Shown: piece by piece, positions 28,101 to 34,985 of the stretch | How positions within the stretch are numbered: position 1 is the stretch's first letter | Layout: every line of letters starts with the position of its first letter | Assembly (NCBI RefSeq): GCF_016792905.1 | Contig: NZ_JAEULP010000017.1 | Span: forward strand, 1-64,000 | Origin: Tabrizicola sp. | GTDB lineage: Bacteria; Pseudomonadota; Alphaproteobacteria; Rhodobacterales; Rhodobacteraceae | Direction: 5' to 3' | DNA: 64,000 nt | Translations under genes and position numbers: made by a program | Notes under the pieces: generated by a model | What the model saw: the letters and a program-made list of their open reading frames with translations, nothing else | What the model was told of the DNA's origin: nothing | Databases searched by the model: none

Positions 28101-29143
28101 TTGAACGCCCGGTTCACGTCGACGATCTCGCCGGTATCGAAGTCCAGCAGCAGGATCGGGTGCGGGCACATCTCGAAAAAGGCGGTGAACTGACCCTCGC
28201 GGAACGATGTCATTTCGCTCGATCGGTCCGACGCGGCGACGTCCCGGATCACCGCGATCAGGTTGGTCTTCTGGTCCGGTTCGACGCCCGACAGCCGGGC
28301 GACCGAAACCTCGTAACGGTGCGGGGTCACAAGGGTCGGAATTCCCACGCGCCGGGTCAGCGAAGTATCGTCGTGCGGCGGCGCGGCCAGCATCTCGCCA
28401 AGCGAGGCGGCCAGGGCCTCGGGAAGGATCTCTCCCAGCGGCCGACCGATCCCGGCGCGGACGAGGCTCGCGAGCCAGGGCAGCTTGTCGCTGTGGCAGG
28501 CGACGATCCCGCCTTCGGGCGAAAGCTCGATCACCAGGTCGGGCAGAGCATTCAGCGTCGCCTGCAAATGGCTGCGCGAGGCGGCTTCGGCGCGCTCGGC
28601 CTCGACCCGCAACAGGACGGACGAGATCGCCCGACCGAGCGACGTCAGGAGGAACACCACGTCCTGCGCCCAGCTCCGGTCCCGACGCCCGCAGTCGAAA
28701 CCGATGACGCCGAACAGCCGGTCGCCGTCGCAGAGCGGCACCATCAGCGTGGAATGCACGCCAATTTCGGTCAGGAACCGTCGTTCGGGCGATCCGGGCG
28801 GCAGAGCGTCGCGGTCGCGGACAGAGACGATCCGACCCTCGACAAAGGCCTGGTGCCAGTCGGGGCGCACAACCTGGCCCGAGCCCTGCATCTGGGACTT
28901 GAGGGCGCGAATGCCCGGCGCCACCCATTCATGCGTGTTGGTGTAGCCGGCTGCCGGCGCGTAGTGGAACAGGAAGGTCCGGTCGAACCCATAGGTCTGC
29001 CCGACCGCCATAAGCACGGCATCGATTTCCGTGTCGATCGTGTCATGGGTCACGTCGAGCAGCCGATTCATCAGCTCGACCACGCGGAATTCCACCCGCG
29101 CGGGTTGTGCGGTCACAGGATCAGGCTGGCCTGCGTGTCCCAT
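25145..29143 (-). CDS. Hybrid sensor histidine kinase: GAF, six PAS-like domains, HisKA, HATPase, receiver
   Basis: A 1332-residue cytosolic kinase with no membrane segment. A GAF domain spans about residues 25-175. Six PAS-like repeats follow, roughly 185-310, 315-440, 445-575, 580-700, 705-825 and 830-955, several with PAC-type ends such as DVTARR and LDITAAK. The dimerisation domain has SHEIRTPLNG (H about 972); the ATPase domain has NLIGNALKFTDEG and GTGLGLPIVRRLAR. The C-terminal receiver (about 1207-1332) has phosphoacceptor D about 1256 in LLDIAMPGMDG. The domain set suggests sensing of soluble signals such as redox or ligands. The output partner is not adjacent. Confidence 0.92.
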   Translation of the reverse strand: MGHAGQPDPVTAQPARVEFRVVELMNRLLDVTHDTIDTEIDAVLMAVGQTYGFDRTFLFHYAPAAGYTNTHEWVAPGIRALKSQMQGSGQVVRPDWHQAFVEGRIVSVRDRDALPPGSPERRFLTEIGVHSTLMVPLCDGDRLFGVIGFDCGRRDRSWAQDVVFLLTSLGRAISSVLLRVEAERAEAASRSHLQATLNALPDLVIELSPEGGIVACHSDKLPWLASLVRAGIGRPLGEILPEALAASLGEMLAAPPHDDTSLTRRVGIPTLVTPHRYEVSVARLSGVEPDQKTNLIAVIRDVAASDRSSEMTSFREGQFTAFFEMCPHPILLLDFDTGEIVDVNRAFKDLFGVSPQLGVAVRVQEIVPEGGNWLIESATVALRETQSYGPAEAVFRSRDGRDIPAVVRCFMSIDPNGRRLVWSLIENISDIRANEAALKRESAQLQATKERFLAAIEALDDGFAVFDADDRLVLWNTPYVRAFAQIADLIREGALYDDLLRAAIERGVFGAEGERDNANLQRRLDRPLTEVWDNEDELADGRLIWVRERATPSRETVGLYEDVTARRLADRRLQQVVDGGEIAVWDWEADHGFSTINDRWGAMLGLDAAASLDALVELIHPEDRMAVASTQRDLFLQGSEDFSLRCRMRHYDGGWVWLLSRGHVATRWADGSPRRISGITLDVTVQAEAEQRLGQVIDGAKVGTWEHDMRSGITLVSDRWAEILGYKAVELNPMPLERWLELLHPDDTEGLIAHERDAFEAGQWQVEHEVRLRHREGYWVWVLTRAQVQEWDEAGRPVKTSGINLDITAAKALESALARERDTLARVMESSVSGIVVVDERGGVVFANAAAERVLGRRLSAGDCLLALLGAADVTDLAGSRIATEDLPVVRALSGQPGMQEMRHEIIWPNGERRAVAVTSARLSAPGTDLAVVATFTDVTDEVQNEARLRAAMTAAETANRAKSDFLAAMSHEIRTPLNGVLGMAGVLASRLSDPTEQSMVRVIRDSGEHLLGVINDILDLAKIEAGRLVLDPRPIRLPEILARVASLHQVTASDKDVRLITGSIGGAPGEVRLGDEMRVIQILHNLIGNALKFTDEGSVTVQVDCSLPDRIGIEVRDTGIGMSEAEIARAFEEFTQGMGGSRRSHVGTGLGLPIVRRLARLMHGDVTLASIEGEGVTARVDLMIPVLAGRTTVESDAVPAQLPPMKVLAAEDNATNRIILQSMLQALGVETVIVADGQAALHRFLAERFDAVLLDIAMPGMDGLVTLNALNDLAEAMGIDPPRAVAVTANVMTHQVNDYLGHGFTAVVAKPIRIDMLGRALWKCLGESVPA

Positions 29144-29167
29144 TCATCCTCGATTTAAGGCAACCAA

Positions 29168-29196
29168 AGTATCGGCCAGAAGCACCGGTCCCGCAA
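29168..29196 (-). promoter_or_regulatory. Candidate promoter of the hybrid kinase
   Basis: On the minus strand TTGCGG (29196-29191), 17 nt, GATACT (29173-29168), 24 nt ahead of the ATG. The ribosome site GAGG follows at the right distance. Confidence 0.45.
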
Positions 29197-29246
29197 GCCA
29201 GCTTGTCCCGTGTCGCCGCGAGCTGCCTCTACGGTCCATGGGGCGG

Positions 29247-29606
29247 TCAGAGCCCCACCAGGACCGCGATCAGGGCCAGGACTGCCGGCAGGGCCTGGAC
29301 ATAGAGGATGCGCCGAGCCGCAGTTGCCGCACCGTAGAGCCCGGCGACCACGACGCAGGCCAGGACGAAATGGGCCAGGCTTTCGCCCTGTCCCGGCACC
29401 CCCCGAAGCAGCGCCAGGATCAACCCCGCCGCGAGGAATCCGTTGTAAAGCCCCTGGTTCGCCGCCAGCACCCGGGTATTGGCGGCAAACTCGGGCGAGG
29501 TCCCGAACAGGCGCCGAACCTGCGGCGTTTCCCACAGGAACATCTCCATCGCCAGGATCCCGAGATGGATCAGCGCCACCAGCCCGATGAGGGCCGCCCC
29601 GATCAT
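29247..29606 (-). CDS. DUF1304 domain-containing membrane protein
   Basis: 119-residue inner-membrane protein of the DUF1304 family, function unknown. Four hydrophobic segments are visible: ALIGLVALIHLGILAMEMFL, YNGFLAAGLILALL, VLACVVVAGLYGAATAA and AVLALIAVLVGL. The family stretch LAANQGLYNGFLAAGL is present. Its ATG (29606) overlaps the stop of the upstream amidohydrolase as ATGA, so the two are translated from one message. Confidence 0.87.
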   Translation of the reverse strand: MIGAALIGLVALIHLGILAMEMFLWETPQVRRLFGTSPEFAANTRVLAANQGLYNGFLAAGLILALLRGVPGQGESLAHFVLACVVVAGLYGAATAARRILYVQALPAVLALIAVLVGL

Positions 29607-30769
29607 GCGGCGGGCATCCGGCTTTCGGCCATTTCGGCGTACCAGCTTGATCCGAAGGGAATGGCCGTGTCGTCGAAGTTGTAGGCCGGATGGTGGACCA
29701 TCGCCGTGTCGCCGTTGCCCAGGAAGATGTAGGCTCCGGGACGTTCGTTCAGCATGAAGCTGAAATCCTCGGCTCCCATGAGGGGCGGCGTGTCGCTGTC
29801 GACGACGCCCGAGACCTTGCGCGCCACGTCGGCCGCGAAACCGGTGTTTTCCGGCGTGTTGATCGTCACCGGATAGCCGCGCTGGTAATGCACTTCGGCC
29901 CGTGCGCCCAAGGCCAGCGCGGTGCCCTCGACGATCTGGGCGATGCGGGCCTCGACGAAATCCTGCACCTGATGGTCCATGGTGCGGACGGTGCCCTTCA
30001 TCTTCACCACCTGCGGAATGACGTTGTGGGCGGTCGAGTCGGTTTCCACGGTACAGACCGAGACGACGATCTGTTTCAGCGGATCGACGTTGCGGCTGGC
30101 GACGGTCTGCAAGGCCACGATGATATGCGCGCTGACCACGGTGGTATCGACGCACTCGTGCGGCTTGGCGGCATGGCCGCCCTTCCCCGTCACCACGATC
30201 TCGAACTGGTCGGCGGCGGCCATCATCGCGCCGGGACGGATCGCGAAATGCCCGACGGGGATGCCGGGCATGTTGTGCATCCCGTAAACTTCCTGCACGC
30301 CCCAGCGCGACAGCATCCCGTCCTTCACCATCTCGCGTCCCCCGCCGCCGCCCTCCTCTGCGGGCTGGAAGATGCAGATGACGGTGCCGTCGAAGTTCCG
30401 CGTCTCGGCCAGGTACTTGGCGGCGCCGAGGAGCATCGCCGTATGTCCGTCATGGCCGCAGGCATGCATCTTGCCGGGCGTCTGCGAGGCATAGGGCACG
30501 CCGGTCTGCTCGATGATCGGCAGCGCATCCATGTCGGCTCGCAGCCCGATGACCCGGCCCTGGCTGTCGCTGCGCCCCTTGATGACGGCCACGACGCCAG
30601 TACGGCCGATGCCTTCCACCACCTCGTCGCAGCCGAACGATCGGCAAAGCCCGGCCACCTTCCCGGCCGTCCGGTGGACGTCGAACAGCAGTTCCGGGTG
30701 CTGGTGGAAATCCCGGCGCCAGGCGGTGATCTCGGGCAGCAGCTCGGCGAAACGGTTCTTGACGGGCAT
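29603..30769 (-). CDS. M20-family amidohydrolase (hippurate/N-acyl-amino-acid hydrolase type)
   Basis: 388-residue cytosolic metallohydrolase that removes an acyl or aroyl group from N-acyl amino acids. Typical blocks are RRDFHQHPELLFDVHRTA, IGLRADMDALPI, HACGHDGHTAMLLGAAKYL (metal ligands), FQPAEEGGGGGREMVKDGM and the C-terminal MGAEDFSFML. The precise substrate (hippurate, N-acetyl amino acid, indole-acetyl conjugate) cannot be read from sequence. Coupled to the DUF1304 gene. Confidence 0.9.
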   Translation of the reverse strand: MPVKNRFAELLPEITAWRRDFHQHPELLFDVHRTAGKVAGLCRSFGCDEVVEGIGRTGVVAVIKGRSDSQGRVIGLRADMDALPIIEQTGVPYASQTPGKMHACGHDGHTAMLLGAAKYLAETRNFDGTVICIFQPAEEGGGGGREMVKDGMLSRWGVQEVYGMHNMPGIPVGHFAIRPGAMMAAADQFEIVVTGKGGHAAKPHECVDTTVVSAHIIVALQTVASRNVDPLKQIVVSVCTVETDSTAHNVIPQVVKMKGTVRTMDHQVQDFVEARIAQIVEGTALALGARAEVHYQRGYPVTINTPENTGFAADVARKVSGVVDSDTPPLMGAEDFSFMLNERPGAYIFLGNGDTAMVHHPAYNFDDTAIPFGSSWYAEMAESRMPAA

Positions 30770-30939
30770 GGCGGGTCTCCTTTTGCGACAGGGTGGACCC
30801 GCCGCGGGGAAACGGCAAGCCCTGTGTCGGGCCCGTTGACCCGCGGTAATGGGGTCGGGAAAACCGGAATGTGATCAAACACCTGTTGCCGATGTCGCAC
30901 GTTTTCGCCATATCGTCGCAAAATCGTCATGAACCCGGC

Positions 30940-30968
30940 TTGTTGCGGCCAAAGGCCCGCGCAATATG
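30940..30968 (+). promoter_or_regulatory. Candidate promoter of the small Gln/Gly-rich protein gene
   Basis: TTGTTG (30940-30945), 17 nt, AATATG (30963-30968), about 40 nt ahead of the small ORF at 31007. With the terminator at 31179-31208 it defines a complete monocistronic unit. Confidence 0.45.
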
Positions 30969-31006
30969 GGTGAAAGGCAGCAAATAGCCAGGAACGGAGC
31001 AGTAGA

Positions 31007-31138
31007 ATGGCCACGAAACCCAGCCAGCCCCAGCAAGGCGGCAGCGGCACGCCCACGCAGCAGCAGCAGGGCCAGCAGGCGGGCGGCTCAACCCAGCAGG
31101 CGGGACAGCCGATCTTCAAGGACTGGGCGTCGATCTGA
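31007..31138 (+). CDS. Small Gln/Gly-rich protein (43 residues)
   Basis: Short ORF from ATG 31007 to TGA 31138 with an adequate site (CGGAGC) 7 nt upstream. The product starts MATKPSQPQQGGSGTP, continues as a low-complexity Gln/Gly/Ala/Thr tract, and ends in a non-repetitive tail, QPIFKDWASI. It is expected to be disordered except for the tail. It has its own promoter and a strong terminator, which argues that it is real although very short. No function recognised. Confidence 0.6.
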   Translation: MATKPSQPQQGGSGTPTQQQQGQQAGGSTQQAGQPIFKDWASI

Positions 31139-31178
31139 CCTGATCCGCCTGTCGCACCGGACCCATTGACAAGACACC

Positions 31179-31208
31179 GGCCAGCCGCGAGGCTGGCCTT
31201 GTTTTGTT
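31179..31208 (+). terminator. Rho-independent terminator
   Basis: Stem GGCCAGCC / GGCTGGCC with a GCGA loop followed by TTGTTTTGTT, 40 nt past the small ORF. The next gene starts at 31226. Confidence 0.85.
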
Positions 31209-31225
31209 CTCATCCGGCCCTTCCC

Positions 31226-31564
31226 ATGGCGCAGCCCGTCTCCTCGATCCCGAACCTCGGCCCGGCGTCGGAAATCGCCTTCGCGCGCGCGGGCATCACC
31301 ACTGCCGAGGAAATCCGCGACCTGGGCGCGGATGAGGCCTACCGCAGGCTTCTCGCCACGGGCTCGCGCCCGCATTTCATCGGTTACTATGTCCTGGTCA
31401 TGGGCCTGCAGGGCCGCCCCTGGAACGACTGCAAGGGCGAGGAGAAGAAGACGCTGCGCAAGCGCTTCGACACGCTCTGCGCCGGGTTCAACCGGTCGGA
31501 CGCCAAACTGCGCGCCGATCTTGAGCAGACGCTCAGCTTTCTGGGCGTGGTGGAACGCGGGTGA
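31226..31564 (+). CDS. TfoX C-terminal domain protein
   Basis: 112-residue protein made mostly of a TfoX/Sxy C-terminal domain, a helical domain found in competence regulators. Hallmarks are SIPNLGPASEIAFARAGITTAEEIRDLGADEAYRRL and VMGLQGRPWND. The N-terminal TfoX domain is absent, so it is a stand-alone C-domain. The ATG at 31226 is chosen because upstream sequence is the preceding terminator. No role in DNA uptake can be claimed from this. Confidence 0.82.
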   Translation: MAQPVSSIPNLGPASEIAFARAGITTAEEIRDLGADEAYRRLLATGSRPHFIGYYVLVMGLQGRPWNDCKGEEKKTLRKRFDTLCAGFNRSDAKLRADLEQTLSFLGVVERG

Positions 31565-31608
31565 CGCGGGCCGATTGCGGGCGCCGCGGATGCCGTGCTT
31601 TCGGAATG

Positions 31609-31684
31609 TGGTGCCCCCAGAGGGACTTGAACCCCCGACCCTCTGATTACAAATCAGATGCTCTACCAGCTGAGCTATAGGGGC
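31609..31684 (-). tRNA. tRNA-Thr (anticodon TGT)
   Basis: 76 nt cloverleaf including an encoded CCA end (31611-31609). The acceptor stem pairs GCCCCTA with TGGGGGC. The D arm is GCTCAGCTGGTAGAGC, the anticodon arm is CTGATTTGTAATCAG with TGT, and the T arm contains GGTTCAAGTCC. All stems pair. No duplicated 3' end suggesting an integrated element was found beside it. Confidence 0.95.
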
Positions 31685-31729
31685 CACGCGACCTTTCAGA
31701 TACAGGCCCCGCCCCTGCCACGCAAGGGC

Positions 31730-33388
31730 TCAATCCGGCTGGCTGCGGGCGAGGACGAGGACGGCGACCAGCCCGACCGCCATCACCAGAAGGGCGGCCG
31801 GGGCGGCTTCGGACAGGCGCTCAAGGCTTGCCAGTTCGAAGACGCGGGTGGAGAGGGTGTTGAAATTGAACGGGCGGAGGAGCAGCGTCGCGGGCAGCTC
31901 TTTCACGCAATCTACGAAGACAACCAGCAGCGCGGTCAGGACCGAGCCGCGCATCAGCGGCAGGTAGACCGCGGCCAGCGTGCCCGAGGCCGACCGGCCA
32001 AGCGACCGCGCGGCCATCGAGAGCGAGGGCGAGACCCGCCCGAAGGCCGCATCGACCGCGCCCTGGGCGATGCCGAAGAAGCGCACCATATAGGCAAGCC
32101 CCAGGGCGACGGCGGTGCCGGTGATCATCAGGCCCGGGTCCCAGCCGGTGAGGGCAAGGATCCCGTCGGCCAGCCGGTGATCCAGCGCGGCGAGCGGCAG
32201 GAGAAGCCCCAGCGCCAGCACGGCGCCGGGGGCGGCATAGCCGACAAGCGTCAGCGGCAGGAGCCATTGCACCGCGCGCGACCCCTTCATCCGCAAGGCA
32301 TAGACCAGGAAGACCGCCGCCCCGACCGTGACCAGCGCCGACAGGCCCGCCACCACCAGCGTGTTCTGCAACGCCTCCAGCAGTCCCGGCGCCAGCCAGC
32401 CCCCGGGAGCCGCGGCCGAATGCACCAGCATCACCCCGACGGGCAAGAGGAACCCGCCGGTGAAGGGGATCAGGCACAGGCCGGTGGCATACCAGCGCTT
32501 CCGCCCGACGATCACCACCGGTTCGACCGGCTGCGCATTGCGCCCAAGCCGGTGGAACCGCGCGCCGCCCCGCCCTGCCCGCTCGAGCCCGACAAGCATG
32601 AGGATCAGCACCAGGATCACTCCGGAAATCTGCGCCGCCCCCCCGGCATTGCTGCCGTTCAGCCAGGTGGAGAAGACTCCGGTCGTCAGCGTCTGCACCC
32701 CGAAATGCAGCACCGTGCCATAGTCCGCCACCGTCTCCATCAGCGCCAGCGCCACCCCGGCGGCGATGGCCGGGCGGGCGAGCGGCCAGCCGATGCGCAG
32801 GAACAGCGCCCAGGGGCCGCAGCCAAGGGCGCGCGCAACCTCGTAGGCGCGGCCCGACTGCTCGCGATAGGCCGAGCGGGCGAGGAGGTAGACGTAAGGG
32901 TATAGCGCGAAGGACAGCACCAGGATCGCCATCGGCAGCGAACGGGTCTCGGGGAACCAGTAGTCGCGGGCCGAGGTCCAGCCGAAGGCCGAGCGCAGCG
33001 CCGATTGCACCGGGCCGGCATAGTCGAGGAGGTCGACCAGGGCATAGGCCCCGACATAGGCCGGGATCGCCAGCGGGAAGAGGAGGGCATTGGCCAGCCA
33101 GTCGCGCCCCGGAAAGCGGTACTGGCTGACCAGCCAGGCCGCCCCCGTTCCCATCGCCGCCGACAGCCCGGCGACCCCCGCCATCAGAAGAAGCGTCGTG
33201 CCCAGATAGCGTGGCAGCACGGTCGCGATCAGGTGGGGCCAGATGTTCTCGGTCGGGTTCAGCGCGATCCAGGCGATCGACAGGATCGGCGCCAGCACGA
33301 CCGCCGCGATCAGCACCGCGCCGATGGTCCAGGCATCAGGCAGGGACCAGATCCGGCGGCGGGGCAGTTGAGCGAAACGGTCGGACAT
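31730..33388 (-). CDS. Ferric iron-type ABC transporter permease (FbpB/SfuB-like)
   Basis: 552-residue double permease with two fused sets of membrane segments, the layout of iron(III) permeases. Each half carries an EAA loop: AYEVARALGCGPWALFLRIGW (about 180-200) and MAARSLGRSASGTLAAVYLPL (about 460-480). Roughly twelve membrane segments. No binding protein or ATPase gene is adjacent, so in this window it is an orphan subunit; the partner genes would be elsewhere. Substrate inferred from family. Confidence 0.87.
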   Translation of the reverse strand: MSDRFAQLPRRRIWSLPDAWTIGAVLIAAVVLAPILSIAWIALNPTENIWPHLIATVLPRYLGTTLLLMAGVAGLSAAMGTGAAWLVSQYRFPGRDWLANALLFPLAIPAYVGAYALVDLLDYAGPVQSALRSAFGWTSARDYWFPETRSLPMAILVLSFALYPYVYLLARSAYREQSGRAYEVARALGCGPWALFLRIGWPLARPAIAAGVALALMETVADYGTVLHFGVQTLTTGVFSTWLNGSNAGGAAQISGVILVLILMLVGLERAGRGGARFHRLGRNAQPVEPVVIVGRKRWYATGLCLIPFTGGFLLPVGVMLVHSAAAPGGWLAPGLLEALQNTLVVAGLSALVTVGAAVFLVYALRMKGSRAVQWLLPLTLVGYAAPGAVLALGLLLPLAALDHRLADGILALTGWDPGLMITGTAVALGLAYMVRFFGIAQGAVDAAFGRVSPSLSMAARSLGRSASGTLAAVYLPLMRGSVLTALLVVFVDCVKELPATLLLRPFNFNTLSTRVFELASLERLSEAAPAALLVMAVGLVAVLVLARSQPD

Positions 33389-33415
33389 CTTGCCCTGCCG
33401 GTTACAGGAAAGCGG

Positions 33416-33443
33416 TTTAACTGTCCAGAAAAGCCCGTATAGT
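33416..33443 (+). promoter_or_regulatory. Possible promoter of the 290-residue hypothetical gene
   Basis: TTTAAC (33416-33421), 16 nt, TATAGT (33438-33443). The -10 is near consensus, the -35 poor; the ATG follows 44 nt later. Confidence 0.35.
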
Positions 33444-33487
33444 CCCGGCGTCGGGCCCGGATTGCCCGGCCAGACAAGTCAGGCCCG

Positions 33488-34360
33488 ATGCGCATCGTCT
33501 ACCACCTTGGTGCCCATTGCACCGACGAGGACCGCCTGGTCCGCTGCCTTTTGAAGAACCGCGCGGTGCTGGCTGAACAGGGCATCGTCGTGCCCTCGCC
33601 CACCCGCTACCGCAAGCTCTTGCGCGATACGGCAGTGCAGTTGCGCGGCGCGGCAGCCTCGCAGGATACCGAGGCGATGATCCTTGACCAGATCATGGAC
33701 GAAGCTGCCGCCGACCGGCTGATCCTGTCCTGGACCAGCTTCCTCAGCTTTCCCGCCTATGCGGTCAGCGAGACGCTCTATGCCAGCGGCGGCGATCGGC
33801 TGCGGGCCTTCACCCAGATCTTTCCCGACATCGAGGCCGAGTTTCACCTTGCCATCCGCAACCCGGCCACCTTCCTGCCCGACCTGCGCGACCGGGCGCA
33901 GTCGAAGGGCCACGCCGACATCCTCCATCAGGTCGAGCCCTCCCGGTTGCGCTGGTCCGACACCGTCCGCCAGATCAAGGACGCCAATCCCGGCGTGCCG
34001 TTGACGGTCTGGTGCGACGAGGACACGCCGCTCATCTGGCCCGAAGTCTTGCAGGCGGTGTCCGGCCACGGACCGGATACCGTGCTGGAGGATGACGACG
34101 AGCTTCTGTCGCGGCTGATGACAGAGGCGGGCCTTGCACGCTACCACGCCTATTGCCGCGAACACCCACCGCAATCGGCATCGCACCGGCGGCGGATCGT
34201 CACCGCCTTCCTGGAAAAATTCGGTCGACCCGACCAGCTTTCGGCCGAAGTCGTCGTCCCCGGCTGGACCGGGGACCTGGTCGAGGAGATGACCCGGTCC
34301 TATCTCGCGGATGTCGATCGGATCACCCGCATTCCGGGCGTCCGGCTGATCGAGCCGTGA
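33488..34360 (+). CDS. Hypothetical protein, sulfotransferase-like N-terminus
   Basis: 290-residue soluble protein. The opening RIVYHLGAHCTDEDRLVRCLLKNRAVL resembles the first strand-loop-helix of sulfotransferases, but the P-loop (usually HKTGTT/S with Lys and Thr) is replaced by GAHCTDEDR. PAPS binding is therefore doubtful. Later parts (FHLAIRNPATFLPDL, VWCDEDTPLIW) fit a nucleotide-processing alpha/beta fold without a clear motif. Divergent from the iron permease, convergent with gapR. Function not assigned. Confidence 0.7.
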   Translation: MRIVYHLGAHCTDEDRLVRCLLKNRAVLAEQGIVVPSPTRYRKLLRDTAVQLRGAAASQDTEAMILDQIMDEAAADRLILSWTSFLSFPAYAVSETLYASGGDRLRAFTQIFPDIEAEFHLAIRNPATFLPDLRDRAQSKGHADILHQVEPSRLRWSDTVRQIKDANPGVPLTVWCDEDTPLIWPEVLQAVSGHGPDTVLEDDDELLSRLMTEAGLARYHAYCREHPPQSASHRRRIVTAFLEKFGRPDQLSAEVVVPGWTGDLVEEMTRSYLADVDRITRIPGVRLIEP

Positions 34361-34615
34361 TCAGCTCATGCCGAGGGCGGCCTTGTAGACCTCGAGCACC
34401 GCTTCCTCCTCGGCCAGCTCGTCCGGCTTGCGCTTGCGCAGGGCGATGACCTTGCGCATGACCTTGGTGTCGTAGCCGCGGCCCTTGGCTTCGGCCATCA
34501 GCTCTTTCTGCTGTTCCGCAACATCCTTCTTTTCCGATTCCAGCTGTTCGAAGCGTTCGATGAACTGGCGCAGCTCGTCAGCGGTGACGGCATAGGGATC
34601 GGTCGCGTCGGCCAT
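34361..34615 (-). CDS. gapR: GapR family nucleoid-associated protein (DUF2312)
   Basis: 84-residue DNA-binding protein that, in Caulobacter, tracks overtwisted AT-rich DNA ahead of replication and transcription. The start is ATG 34615 (MADATDPYAVTADELRQFIE); the frame is open further up but without a site. The coiled coil RFEQLESEKKDVAEQQKELM and the conserved basic block AKGRGYDTKVMRKVIALRKR are intact. Length equals that of characterised homologues. Confidence 0.93.
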   Translation of the reverse strand: MADATDPYAVTADELRQFIERFEQLESEKKDVAEQQKELMAEAKGRGYDTKVMRKVIALRKRKPDELAEEEAVLEVYKAALGMS

Positions 34616-34761
34616 GGCGGTCCTCTGGTCGGAATGGGTTCGGGGGGTTCCTACCCCGTGGCGGGGGGCGGGTTCAAGGCGCGATCGGAGAGCGGCGGCC
34701 CTTTGCTTGCACGACGGGGCAAGACCGGCTAGCTCAGGCGCGGCACAACGGGGGAATGGCG

Positions 34762-34977
34762 ATGCAGGCATTGATCTGGGCGGGGGCAGCCTTGACCGTG
34801 GTCGGACTGGTCGGGCTTGGCTACTGCATCCTGCGCGCGGCGCGGGCCAAGCGCGCGGGACTTGACGAGGCCGCGATGCGGACCGAACTGCAGCGCGTCG
34901 TCGTGATCAACCTTGCCGCAGTGGGCGTTTCGGCGCTTGGCCTTGCGGCGGTGGTGACTGGCATCCTTCTGGGCTGA
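34762..34977 (+). CDS. Small two-helix membrane protein
   Basis: 71-residue protein with two hydrophobic segments (IWAGAALTVVGLVGLGYCIL and VVVINLAAVGVSALGLAAVV) joined by a basic loop (RAARAKRAGLDEAAMRTELQ). It is expected in the inner membrane with the loop in the cytoplasm. ATG 34762 lies 6 nt after GGGGGA; the in-frame ATG at 34756 is too close to that site. The family is not one I can name. Confidence 0.75.
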   Translation: MQALIWAGAALTVVGLVGLGYCILRAARAKRAGLDEAAMRTELQRVVVINLAAVGVSALGLAAVVTGILLG

Positions 34978-34985
34978 ACCCGGCC

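Noticed and set aside
26822-29158. A very long open frame on the strand opposite the hybrid kinase, and similar ones at 39631-42525, 35088-37421, 10416-12020 and 1775-3346
   Set aside because: They are antisense or shifted shadows of well-recognised genes, arising from high GC at third positions. Their translations are Arg/Gly/Pro/His-rich without domains or ribosome sites.
31609-31684. tRNA-Thr as an attachment site of an integrated element
   Set aside because: No integrase gene and no repeated tRNA 3' end were seen on either side; flanking genes look like ordinary chromosome.
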